Source of the DNA: CAZTLI01 sp964614375
GTDB taxonomy: Bacteria; Chloroflexota; Anaerolineae; Aggregatilineales; Phototrophicaceae
Assembly (NCBI GenBank): GCA_964614375.1
Contig: CAZTLI010000014.1
Location: forward strand, 1-27,469
Direction of reading: 5' to 3'
DNA length: 27,469 bases
The notes beneath the pieces are model-generated. The model worked only from the letters and a program-made list of their open reading frames with translations, was not told the origin of the DNA and made no database searches. Positions 7,815-15,047 of this stretch are shown one piece after another (the first letter of the stretch is position 1; every line of letters starts with the position of its first letter). The position numbers and the translations under genes were made by a program.

Positions 7815-8531
7815 TTACGAGTCCTGGGTCTCATTCTCCCGTGTTAGCACGTCCTCAATCACGTCGTAATCAAAAATCGTGCCAAAGTGGTTTATCAATC
7901 GTGTTGCCACTTCATATCGGTCTGGAATTTTATCTAACAAGTTCGCCATACTCGTGACGGTTTTATCGCGAATACCACACGGAATTATGCCGTCAAAATA
8001 GATCATATCAGGATGGATATTGAGTGCAAAGCCGTGTTTGGTCACACCGCGCACATTGACTTTTACGCCGACCGCGCATACTTTCGCTTCGCCCTGCAAC
8101 ATATCCACCCACACCCCCGCCAGACCGTCTAGCCGCTTGCTCATAATGCCGTAATCAGCCAGTGTCTGAATAATGACCTGTTCCAGCTTGCGGACATAAC
8201 CAACCACATCGGTTCGCAAACGCGAATCGGGCGTGCGCGGCAATTTGAGAAGAGGATAACCAACCAATTGACCGGGACCGTGATAAGTGACATCACCTCC
8301 CCTATCCGCTTCAACCACAGTCACATCCCGCCGTGTGCGTTCTTCCGGGGGCATTAGAATATTCTCGGTGTGTCCAGCCGAACCGAGCGTATAGGTGTGC
8401 GGATGTTCCAACAGGAGCAAATGGTCAGGGATTTCATCCAGACTGCGCGCCGATACCAACTGATTTTGCAATGCGAGGGCATCCGCGTAGGGCACACAGT
8501 CGAACTGCCTTATCACTAAACGTTTTGACAT
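7815..8531 (-). CDS. lipB: octanoyl-ACP:protein octanoyltransferase
   Basis: LipB transfers octanoate from acyl carrier protein to lipoyl domains, the first step in lipoate assembly. The 238 residues contain the family signature RGGDVTYHGPGQLVGYP at 77-93, the lysine of the Cys/Lys dyad at K150 (GEAKVCAVGVKV), HGFALNI at 166-172, and the acyl-accepting cysteine C185 in IIPCGIRDKTVTSM. The start lacks a strong ribosome binding site. Its product would supply lipoyl groups for complexes served by the dihydrolipoyl dehydrogenase about 6 kb away, though the two genes are not linked transcriptionally. It is cotranscribed with gdhA, judging by the 32-bp gap. The lipA partner is not in the window. 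Confidence 0.94.
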   Translation of the reverse strand: MSKRLVIRQFDCVPYADALALQNQLVSARSLDEIPDHLLLLEHPHTYTLGSAGHTENILMPPEERTRRDVTVVEADRGGDVTYHGPGQLVGYPLLKLPRTPDSRLRTDVVGYVRKLEQVIIQTLADYGIMSKRLDGLAGVWVDMLQGEAKVCAVGVKVNVRGVTKHGFALNIHPDMIYFDGIIPCGIRDKTVTSMANLLDKIPDRYEVATRLINHFGTIFDYDVIEDVLTRENETQDS

Positions 8532-8627
8532 AAAGGCACTTTACTGAATGAAATAGACCTTACTCAATTGTAACACAGGCACAGAATAGGCGCGCATGAC
8601 ACTATCCTCGTTTGTGCATGAACACCG

Positions 8628-9380
8628 TTACACCGTCGGTTTAGAGGATGGTCGGGCAGCTTTGCCAATGTGGGTTTCCAAAAATGCTAATGTGATATTC
8701 AGCGCACGACGTGCGGCCTCGCGTTCACTCTCGGGCACGTCATGACCAAAAAATTGATGACGGACACCTTCAATCACTTCAACTCGATGCACAGCCTTAT
8801 GCGGTGATGCCGCGAGTTCTTTCTTCAACTGTTCGATCACAACCGGCTTGGTATAGGGTTCGTCCGTGCCATAGAGCGCCAATATCGGTGTGGGCGCATC
8901 TTTGAACTGCCCTAGATAGCTCTGTGGGAAGCCACCAAAGGCAATGGCAGCTTCAAGGTCTTTACGCCGGATTGCCGCCTCAAAAGCCAGACTACCGCCC
9001 ATGCCCAATCCGACAGCCGCGACTTTAGAATTACCCTGATGATGTCTTTCTAGCACACTCAAGGTTGTATCAACGCGCATGTAGCTGCGATCCTTGTATT
9101 CTTCAACTAATCGCATGGCTTCGGTGGGTGTATTGGCTTTGTGACCATCGAACAAATCCGGCACGATCACATAGTAGCCCATTGTCGCGAAGTAATTGGC
9201 GACATGTCGCACAATGTCATCAAATCCCCACCAATCATGCAAAAGCGCAATACCGGGAAATTTTGTGCCCAGTTGTGGATGAGACCAATATGCGGGCAGT
9301 TGACTGCCATCGTCCATGACAATACTAATTCGTCCGGTCACCGTGGCGTATTCAACGTGAGTCGTATCGTAGATTGGCAT
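8628..9380 (-). CDS. dienelactone hydrolase family protein lacking the nucleophile
   Basis: This 250-aa alpha/beta-hydrolase of the dienelactone hydrolase (DLH) family has LLHDWWGFDDIVRHVANYFATMGYYVIVPDLF at about 46-77, the typical DLH N-terminal core. The nucleophile elbow, normally GxCxGG, reads G124-L-G126-M-G-G, so the expected Cys (or Ser) is Gly126. Asp173 (YGTDEP) and His208 (RHQFFGHD) of the triad are kept, and the C-terminal helix is normal. It is therefore either non-catalytic, such as a binding protein, or uses an unusual mechanism. AAGGAG precedes the ATG with about 10-nt spacing. The gene is followed 96 bp later by lipB on the same strand. Fold assignment is firm; activity is doubtful. 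Confidence 0.85.
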   Translation of the reverse strand: MPIYDTTHVEYATVTGRISIVMDDGSQLPAYWSHPQLGTKFPGIALLHDWWGFDDIVRHVANYFATMGYYVIVPDLFDGHKANTPTEAMRLVEEYKDRSYMRVDTTLSVLERHHQGNSKVAAVGLGMGGSLAFEAAIRRKDLEAAIAFGGFPQSYLGQFKDAPTPILALYGTDEPYTKPVVIEQLKKELAASPHKAVHRVEVIEGVRHQFFGHDVPESEREAARRALNITLAFLETHIGKAARPSSKPTV

Positions 9381-9412
9381 TTACGGCGTGCTCCTTAGGT
9401 CGATTTGCGCCT

Positions 9413-9418
9413 ATTATA
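9413..9418 (-). promoter_or_regulatory. candidate -10 element of the DLH-like gene
   Basis: A perfect TATAAT on the minus strand lies 32 bp upstream of the start codon. No matching -35 hexamer or extended -10 is visible at 16-18 bp, so the element is only a candidate. Confidence 0.3.
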
Positions 9419-9470
9419 ACGTAACTGGCTTCATCCCGAAGTTAATAATTGTTAGTTTTTGGCAAGCATA

Positions 9471-10253
9471 CTAGATGTCAATACCATACACATCATCGTA
9501 AAGAGGGTCAATTTCCACGTCTGTGCCAATCGTTTTGGCGGCGCTATCGGGCAAAGCCAATATCAATGTGCGGAAACCTTCTCGATGTGCCCAATCCCGG
9601 ATGGCGGTCAACATTTGCGTGGTTAAAGGGCGCGGCGACCACGCATACACATCGGCATTCCGTGGTTGATACAACTGCTGCTGACAACAAATCAGCGCAT
9701 CTTGCCCGGAGATATTGAAGCGCAGTCTGTAAATTTTGCGCTGCTCGATTTGGGGCATCGCCCTCCAATGTTGAGGCCATAATTGTTCCCAGTGTTGGCG
9801 CGAACTCTGTGACCGACCAATCGCCATGTGCCAGCCTGCAATCTGTTGTGAGGCGGCAGTGAGATGTTCGGTTGCTTTGTAAAATCCCTGCCCTGTTTGT
9901 GCGGTGATACTATATTTTTGGATTTTCGCCAGCGTTTTCATCCCATAGCGGCGATAAAAAGCCGCCGATTCCGTATCATAACCCGCACACGTCACCAACA
10001 ATCGCACCGCGCCCTGCTCCGCCGCCACCTGTGGCAAATGCTGCATGAAGACATCGGCTAAACCGCCATCAACATAGTCAGGATGGATCACAATCTGCGC
10101 GAGATGCAAATGTGTACCATAAGGTTCAGGTTCATCACCGGCATACACACAGGCATACGCCACAACCTGCTCATCGTTTTTGATAACGAATGGAATCCCA
10201 GCACCACATAATAGATGACTCATCCACAGAGCAGCCGTCTCGATACTCATCCA
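9471..10253 (-). CDS. GNAT-family acetyltransferase, 5' end lost in assembly gap
   Basis: The visible 260 residues run into the N stretch, and the N-terminus probably lies in it. An ATG exists at 10250, but the frame stays open up to the gap. The first about 135 residues follow the GNAT pattern: a beta strand PFVIKNDEQVVAYACVY, HLAQIVIHPDYVDGGLADVFMQHL in place of the acetyl-CoA loop, and AAFYRRYGM as the last GNAT motif. The acetyl-CoA loop is degenerate, with DGGLA rather than R/QxxGxG/A. The last about 120 residues (QIEQRKIYRLRFN...VYAWSPRPLT...REGFRTLILALPD) look like a second, weaker GNAT-like half. Substrate unknown. It is probably divergent from coaX across the gap. Confidence 0.7.
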   Translation of the reverse strand, partial: WMSIETAALWMSHLLCGAGIPFVIKNDEQVVAYACVYAGDEPEPYGTHLHLAQIVIHPDYVDGGLADVFMQHLPQVAAEQGAVRLLVTCAGYDTESAAFYRRYGMKTLAKIQKYSITAQTGQGFYKATEHLTAASQQIAGWHMAIGRSQSSRQHWEQLWPQHWRAMPQIEQRKIYRLRFNISGQDALICCQQQLYQPRNADVYAWSPRPLTTQMLTAIRDWAHREGFRTLILALPDSAAKTIGTDVEIDPLYDDVYGIDI

Positions 10254-10353
10254 NNNNNNNNNNNNNNNNNNNNNNNNNNNNNNNNNNNNNNNNNNNNNNN
10301 NNNNNNNNNNNNNNNNNNNNNNNNNNNNNNNNNNNNNNNNNNNNNNNNNNNNN
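10254..10353. other. assembly gap of 100 N
   Basis: Exactly 100 unknown bases. The length is the conventional placeholder, so the true distance is unknown. It removes the first part of coaX, about 20-25 codons by family comparison, and the start of the divergent GNAT gene together with their shared promoter region. Confidence 1.
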
Positions 10354-11077
10354 GTGGCAATTTGCGTGGCGTGCCCGCACTGTCGCCGAAAAAATGCCCG
10401 ATGAATATGCCGTTCTCGTCCGCAGTTACCTGAACAGCGCCAATATCGGGTATCGTGCCGTTAGCGGCGTCATCATCAGCAGCGTTGTGCCCCCGCTAAC
10501 CGGGACCTTCACTGAACTTGTCAGCCGCTACATCGAACGCGACCCGCTGATTGTCAGCACAAAAATCAACGTCGGTATCAAAATCAATATCGACCAGCCA
10601 GAGCAGGCCGGCGCAGATCGCATCGTCAATGCTGTAGCGGCTAAAACATTGTTTGGTGCGCCAGCAATTGTGGTCGATTTTGGCACATCCACCAACTTCG
10701 ATGTCGTCTCGCCCGAAGGGGATTATATCGGCGGCGCACTCTCGCCCGGAATCGGTGTCGCACATGATGCCCTCGTCAGCCGCGCCGCGAAGTTACACAA
10801 AGTCGATTTATTGCCGCCACCCAATGCCATTGGACGCAATACGATTCACGCCATGCAATCGGGCATTTTCTGGGGTTATGTTGGTTTGGTCGAAGGGATT
10901 CTGACTCGCCTGAAAGATGCACTCGATGCGCCGGAGACCAAAGTTATCGCGACCGGTGGACTCGCCCCGTTGTTCAACCAACATACGGCACTCATTGACC
11001 GCATTGCGCCGGAACTCACGCTTGACGGTCTGCGGATTATATATGAACTGAATAATGGGGATAAATACGGTAAATAA
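10354..11077 (+). CDS. coaX: type III pantothenate kinase, 5' partial
   Basis: CoaX phosphorylates pantothenate as the first step of coenzyme A synthesis. The N-terminal ATP-binding strand (usually IDIGNTN) is missing in the gap. What remains has WRARTVAEKMPDEYAVL, ISSVVPPLT, the pantothenate-pocket GADRIVNAVAA, DFGTSTNFDVV where the family usually has DFGTATTFD, GGALSPGIG, and IATGGLA near the C-terminus. The reading frame from the first full codon (TGG at 10355) is uninterrupted to the TAA at 11075-11077. The T-S-T-N variant of the DFGTATT motif is a mild deviation. The next gene is convergent 36 bp away. Confidence 0.92.
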
Positions 11078-11113
11078 CAGGGACATCCAACCCCTGAATG
11101 CCCCTGATTTTGG

Positions 11114-11713
11114 CTAACGGTTGCGATTCTGCATCCGATTGCGAATGCGATCCAGACGGGACTGACCGGTTGGTTCATCATCGCGCGGAGCATCAAAGTC
11201 ATCGGCAGCCTGTGCGCCGAATGCCTGTGCTTGTGCCGGGGGTGTATACAGCATATTCGCCAGCAGCGCCGCGATGCCGAATGCAAAAGCCGCAATACCA
11301 ATCATCCGCCGCGTTTCTGGCGATACGACAAACATCAAAAACAACACAATCACCGAAAGTGCCGTCATAATCGCCACCTTGAGCGCGCTTTTCGCTCGTG
11401 TATCCCCCGTGATTTTGATGAACAAAATAATCCCCGCACCAGTGAGTAATCCAATAAGGCTAGCGCCGATAACCTGTCCCAGTCCCAACGAGATTTCACC
11501 CGCGTCTGCGACTTGTGCCGCAACTTCGTTATCATTAGGCCCGGTAATTGAGCCATAAATGATCACAAAGAAGATACCGATCATCCAACCGAGCAGATAA
11601 CCTGTATATTCACGGCGTCCACGCGCCCAGTTGGTGACGACGATCAGGACAACGAACAACACCAGGAAAATAAAGACATCACCCAAGAATAGATTTTGGA
11701 TAAATTGAATCAC
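11114..11713 (-). CDS. hypothetical four-helix membrane protein
   Basis: This 199-aa integral membrane protein has hydrophobic stretches near residues 10-27, 37-56, 75-98 and 108-150 (two helices), followed by a polar, charged tail of about 45 residues with acidic (DDFDAPRDDEP) and basic (RLDRIRNRMQNRNR) parts, probably cytoplasmic. I recognise no family. The start is set at GTG 11713, because GGAGG at 11726-11722 lies 8 nt before it. The upstream GTG at 11722 would overlap that ribosome binding site. Confidence 0.65.
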   Translation of the reverse strand: MIQFIQNLFLGDVFIFLVLFVVLIVVTNWARGRREYTGYLLGWMIGIFFVIIYGSITGPNDNEVAAQVADAGEISLGLGQVIGASLIGLLTGAGIILFIKITGDTRAKSALKVAIMTALSVIVLFLMFVVSPETRRMIGIAAFAFGIAALLANMLYTPPAQAQAFGAQAADDFDAPRDDEPTGQSRLDRIRNRMQNRNR

Positions 11714-11808
11714 AGTGAACACCTCCGGCTAAACCGGGTCAACAGCCTGTTTGATGTGTATAACTATAGTCGATTTTGACACAACTCGCCTCTATCGTGT
11801 ATAGAATC

Positions 11809-11834
11809 AAAAACGCCCCAACATGGTTGAGGCG
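11809..11834 (-). terminator. Rho-independent terminator of tRNA-Asn
   Basis: On the minus strand CGCCTCAA (11834-11827), a 5-nt loop and TTGGGGCG (11821-11814) pair with one T/G wobble, followed by TTTTT (11813-11809). It begins four bases after the tRNA 3' end. Confidence 0.88.
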
Positions 11835-11837
11835 CTG

Positions 11838-11910
11838 CTCCACAGCCTGGACTCGAACCAGGAACCCTGCGGTTAACAGCCGCATGCTCTGCCGATTGAG
11901 CTACTGTGGA
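11838..11910 (-). tRNA. tRNA-Asn (anticodon GTT)
   Basis: The 73-nt cloverleaf folds cleanly. The acceptor arms TCCACAG and CTGTGGA pair, the D arm contains GCTCAATCGGCAGAGC, the anticodon loop CTGTTAA gives GTT, and the T loop is TTCGAGT. The discriminator base is G, as expected for tRNA-Asn. The 3' CCA is not encoded, so it is added by nucleotidyltransferase. It has its own promoter and terminator. Confidence 0.97.
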
Positions 11911-11921
11911 CAGTGGATTGC

Positions 11922-11950
11922 ATCTTATCAAACACACCATAGAGAGTCAA
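11922..11950 (-). promoter_or_regulatory. promoter of tRNA-Asn
   Basis: On the minus strand TTGACT (11950-11945), a 17-bp spacer and TAAGAT (11927-11922) lie 11 bp upstream of the mature tRNA. The match is 5/6 and 4/6 with ideal spacing. The same -10 TAAGAT is seen before tRNA-Ser. Confidence 0.7.
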
Positions 11951-12022
11951 GAGTATTTGCAGTGTTCTTGCCGGGTACAATCGGGTACGATTGTGGCGAT
12001 ACTGTTGCATAAGGGGGTAAAC

Positions 12023-13171
12023 ATGGTCATGCCCGTTGAAGTACGAAAAGTTGAAACAAAAAGTGATTACAAAGCCTTTTTTGAGTTTCCCTGGCAGCAC
12101 TATAAGGACGACCCGAATTGGGTGCCACCACTGCTATCCATGCGACGCGATTTGCTCAGCAAAGAGAAAAATCCAGCATGGGAATACATGGAAGGCGATT
12201 ATTTCACAGCGTGGCGCGGCGACCAAATCGTGGGCACGATTGCCGCTTTTATCAACCATCGTCATAATGAGTTTCACAACGAGCGTGTTGGTTGGTTTGG
12301 CACGTTTGACGTTATCGACGATGCCGACGTTGCCCAGGCACTGCTAGACACTGCTGGTGAATGGGTCAAATCGCGTGGCTATAAGACCATTCGCGGCCCA
12401 CAGAGCTTCACCACGCACGAAGAATGCGGCTTGTTGATTGACGGGTTTAGCCGTCCCGTACTGTTGATGCCCTACAACTATCCATACTACCAGCAGCTCA
12501 TCGAAAACGCGGGTTTTACCAAATCTATGGATGTCGTCAGCTTGTATTATGACCACCACCTTGCGAAAGAACATGACCTCAACAACCGTCTCGGCAAAAT
12601 GGTGAACCGCATGAAACAACGGGGTGGCATTACGATTCGCAAGATTGATTTGAAGCACAAGAAGCAGGAATTTGAGTTGTTCAAAGAGATCTATAATGAC
12701 GCCTGGGACGCCAATTGGGGTTTTGTGCCCATGACCGAAAAAGAGTTGGATGCCCTGGTTGAAAATCTAGGCATGTTCTTCGACCCGGACTTCGCCTTCT
12801 TCGCAGAAGTTGATGGCAAACCCGCAGGTTTTATGTTGTCGCTGCCAGATTTTAATGAAATTCTCCATGCGGCTTACCCACGTCCCGGTGTACCCGAACT
12901 CGTATCCCTCATCAAAGCAGGCTGGAATTGGAAGGTCAAACGGATTATTCATGGTATTCGCTGTCCATTGATGGGCGTGCGTCCTGAATATCGCAATCGT
13001 GGCATAGATATGGCCCTGTTCCACGCGACATTGAATGCCCTCATCCCCGCCGAACGTTATGACTATATTGATTGCGGCTGGATTCTTGAGACCAATCAGC
13101 TTATTGAGATGTGTTTAAGGTTAGGCGCAAAAATCTACAAGACTCATCGCTTCTATGAGAAACACTTATAA
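12023..13171 (+). CDS. GNAT-like N-acyltransferase family protein (YghO-like)
   Basis: This 382-aa protein belongs to a GNAT-superfamily group typified by an N-terminal FFEFPWQHYKDDPNWVPPL motif (residues about 16-34). It continues with GDQIVGTIAAFINHRHNE, GWFGTFDVIDD, RGPQSFTTHEECGLLIDGF and a second GNAT half with FFAEVDGKPAGFMLSLPDFNE and LMGVRPEYRNRGIDMALF, whose RNRGID resembles the acetyl-CoA binding loop. The substrate is unknown. The ATG at 12023 has AGGGGG at 12012-12017. The longer frame starting at 11906 is rejected because it would run antisense into tRNA-Asn. Two tandem copies of CGGGTACAAT/CGGGTACGAT (11972-11991) lie in its leader. No operon partner is seen; the downstream gene is convergent. 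Confidence 0.78.
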   Translation: MVMPVEVRKVETKSDYKAFFEFPWQHYKDDPNWVPPLLSMRRDLLSKEKNPAWEYMEGDYFTAWRGDQIVGTIAAFINHRHNEFHNERVGWFGTFDVIDDADVAQALLDTAGEWVKSRGYKTIRGPQSFTTHEECGLLIDGFSRPVLLMPYNYPYYQQLIENAGFTKSMDVVSLYYDHHLAKEHDLNNRLGKMVNRMKQRGGITIRKIDLKHKKQEFELFKEIYNDAWDANWGFVPMTEKELDALVENLGMFFDPDFAFFAEVDGKPAGFMLSLPDFNEILHAAYPRPGVPELVSLIKAGWNWKVKRIIHGIRCPLMGVRPEYRNRGIDMALFHATLNALIPAERYDYIDCGWILETNQLIEMCLRLGAKIYKTHRFYEKHL

Positions 13172-13182
13172 CCAATCGTGTA

Positions 13183-14421
13183 TTATTCAGTCGTCTGGTC
13201 GATGACTTGTTGCGTGGCTTCTGCGGCGGTCAACTCGCCCGAAATCACACTAACGAGTGCCGCTTGCATCGCCCGCGCCAATGGCCCGGATGCGGTTTCT
13301 GGCAGCGGCAGCAGCGAATTTTCGAGAATGACGTTGACCGCATTGCCCGTATCGTCGGCAAACCAGCGTCGCAATACAGACTGTTGTGACGGCAGGCGAT
13401 GAACCAATCGTGCATAGGCTTCTTGACGATCCGGGTCCATCATCCATGCGAAGAACCGTTCAGCGATTTCTTGCTGCTGGGTGTCTGACGATGTTATTAC
13501 CCAGACCCAGCCATCCAATACCGATGTCGGTGCGCCGCTGAGTGTCGGGATATAACCGGTACGCAAATCTGTCTCATCGTCTTGAAGTGTCAGGTATATG
13601 CTGGAATTGAATATCCCCGCATTGATGGACGAATCTATAAAAGCTGATTCAAATTCGGATGGATTGGTGTAAGTCAAGACCGACTCATCAATCAAACCAC
13701 GTTGGCGGGCGGTTTCGTAAAAATCCAACACGGTGAATAGGGCATCGGGATTCAACTGTAAATCGCCCTGTCCCGACAACGTACCACCGGCATCGAGGTA
13801 CTGTACTAAAAAAACGGTATTCAGGCCGCTCGCCCGATTTGCCGCAAACAAAAACGGTTCGCCCCATTCCAGCACGTCTTCAAAACGCCATCCCGCCACC
13901 GGGTTATCTGGCATATTGCGATAAATCATGTGATTCACAATCAACAGATAGGGCAAACCATAGAGCACGTTGTCGATTTGCCCCAGTGCTAGTCCCGGCC
14001 CAAGTTCCGCCACGACTGCCGATGTCACACGCCCTTCAAGCCGCACGACTAATCCGCCTTGTTCTGCGCTAAGCAGATTGTCGCGCCGGATAATTGTCAC
14101 AGCGGGCAATGCACCCGGTGCAACCGTGCTCCCCGTCCGCAGTGTCGGCATAATACCCCCTACAGCATCGACCGCTTTTCGGCGGAATTCGACGCGCACC
14201 TGACCATTTTCGGCTGCTTCAAATCCGTCGAAAACACTGAATAAATAATCTTCAATTTCAGTGTTCCCTAATGGCGCAAGCGGTTCAGGCCACCAGATTA
14301 CAAACGATACAGGGTCGGGTTCGGGCGTGGGGGGTGGTTCACCTTGTGCGGACGAAGGTAGGCTGATGATAATCAACAGCGCGAGGATGACCACCAAATA
14401 ACGACGGGCACGTTCAGGCAT
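13183..14421 (-). CDS. secreted extracellular solute-binding protein (family 1-like)
   Basis: The 412-aa protein starts with a signal peptide (MPERARRYLVVILALLII, cleavage near PSSAQG) and a Pro-rich linker. It has no lipobox cysteine, so it may be free in the envelope or outside the cell. The body resembles periplasmic carbohydrate-type binding proteins: VSFVIWWPEPL, YLFSVFDGFEAAENGQVRVEFRR, YGLPYLLIVNHMIYRN, and a C-terminal AERFFAWMMDPDRQEAYARL..LPSQQSVL, the typical closing helix pattern. The ATG at 14421 is chosen for the AGGAGA just before it; the frame is open 16 codons further upstream but without a ribosome binding site. No permease or ATPase is adjacent, so it is an orphan binding protein. 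Confidence 0.8.
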   Translation of the reverse strand: MPERARRYLVVILALLIIISLPSSAQGEPPPTPEPDPVSFVIWWPEPLAPLGNTEIEDYLFSVFDGFEAAENGQVRVEFRRKAVDAVGGIMPTLRTGSTVAPGALPAVTIIRRDNLLSAEQGGLVVRLEGRVTSAVVAELGPGLALGQIDNVLYGLPYLLIVNHMIYRNMPDNPVAGWRFEDVLEWGEPFLFAANRASGLNTVFLVQYLDAGGTLSGQGDLQLNPDALFTVLDFYETARQRGLIDESVLTYTNPSEFESAFIDSSINAGIFNSSIYLTLQDDETDLRTGYIPTLSGAPTSVLDGWVWVITSSDTQQQEIAERFFAWMMDPDRQEAYARLVHRLPSQQSVLRRWFADDTGNAVNVILENSLLPLPETASGPLARAMQAALVSVISGELTAAEATQQVIDQTTE

Positions 14422-14452
14422 CGACTCTTCTCCTGTGTTCCATACGCGCTGC

Positions 14453-14481
14453 ATTATAATCAATCCCATCAGGGACGTGAA
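14453..14481 (-). promoter_or_regulatory. promoter of the solute-binding protein gene
   Basis: On the minus strand TTCACG (14481-14476), a 17-bp spacer and perfect TATAAT (14458-14453) precede the ATG at 14421. The -35 matches 4/6. The site lies between this gene and the end of the GlsB-like gene. Confidence 0.6.
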
Positions 14482-14489
14482 TGCCGCTA

Positions 14490-14813
14490 TCAGCGTTTCC
14501 GGCGTTTGCCACCACCGCCCTTGAACAGCCGACTAATCCAGATGAGCAGTGCCGCGCCCAGCGTTGCCACAACGAGATTAATCACTACCAGCGTAAGACC
14601 ACCCTCGCTGACACGATAAATCCCCAGCCAGCCGCCAATAAATCCACCCACAATTGCGCCCAGAATACCCAATATAAAATCGGAAATCAGCGGCGCATCT
14701 TTCGATTGCATCAATCGGCGTGCCAGCGCACCCGCAACAATGCCCACGATAATCCAACTAATACACACCAGAGGCGCAGAAAGAATACTTCTAACCAGTT
14801 CTCCAATATCCAT
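14490..14813 (-). CDS. GlsB/YeaQ/YmgE-family (transglycosylase-associated) membrane protein
   Basis: This 107-aa small membrane protein has three hydrophobic segments. The family pattern is visible as SWIIVGIVAGALARRLM (about 19-35), LGILGAIVGGFIGGWLGI (about 48-65) and VVATLGAALLIWISRLF (about 81-97), with glycine-zipper-like GxxxG spacing and a basic tail GGGGKRRKR. Members are linked to general stress responses in other bacteria, but their activity is unknown. AAAGGAT precedes the ATG. A perfect -10 TATAAT lies at 14852-14847 without a clear -35. Confidence 0.85.
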   Translation of the reverse strand: MDIGELVRSILSAPLVCISWIIVGIVAGALARRLMQSKDAPLISDFILGILGAIVGGFIGGWLGIYRVSEGGLTLVVINLVVATLGAALLIWISRLFKGGGGKRRKR

Positions 14814-14846
14814 TGTGTTTATCCTTTTCTCACTTCAATGTAATTC

Positions 14847-14852
14847 ATTATA
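14847..14852 (-). promoter_or_regulatory. candidate -10 of the GlsB-like gene
   Basis: Perfect TATAAT on the minus strand, 33 bp upstream of the ATG at 14813. No -35 is recognisable at 16-18 bp. Confidence 0.35.
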
Positions 14853-14948
14853 TGCCGATTGGAACGAAATGCGCTAAAGTGGCACACAGTAACGGTGCAT
14901 TTCACAAAAGCGGCAACAGTAGATTGTACGAAAATTGGAGGTGCAGAA

Positions 14949-14967
14949 TCTCCTGATAAACAGGAGA
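14949..14967 (+). other. hairpin in the leader of the DinB-like gene
   Basis: TCTCCTG and CAGGAGA form a perfect 7-bp stem with a 5-nt ATAAA loop, about 80 bp before the DinB-like ATG. There is no T-run, so it is not a standard terminator. Apart from this the 234-bp gap 14814-15047 shows nothing clear. Confidence 0.35.
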
Positions 14968-15047
14968 GAAACAGGAATAATTACGATATTTATTGCGCCA
15001 AATAACCTGAAATGCACCCAACCATTACGTAATCAAAGGAACAGGTC

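Noticed and set aside
10190..10353. Coding frame drawn through the N stretch
   Set aside because: The 5' segment before the gap is antisense to the GNAT gene and the frame across unknown bases is meaningless; coaX is only supported from 10354.
11906..12022. N-terminal extension of the GNAT-like protein
   Set aside because: The extension would run antisense into tRNA-Asn and through its promoter; a good ribosome binding site exists before ATG 12023.
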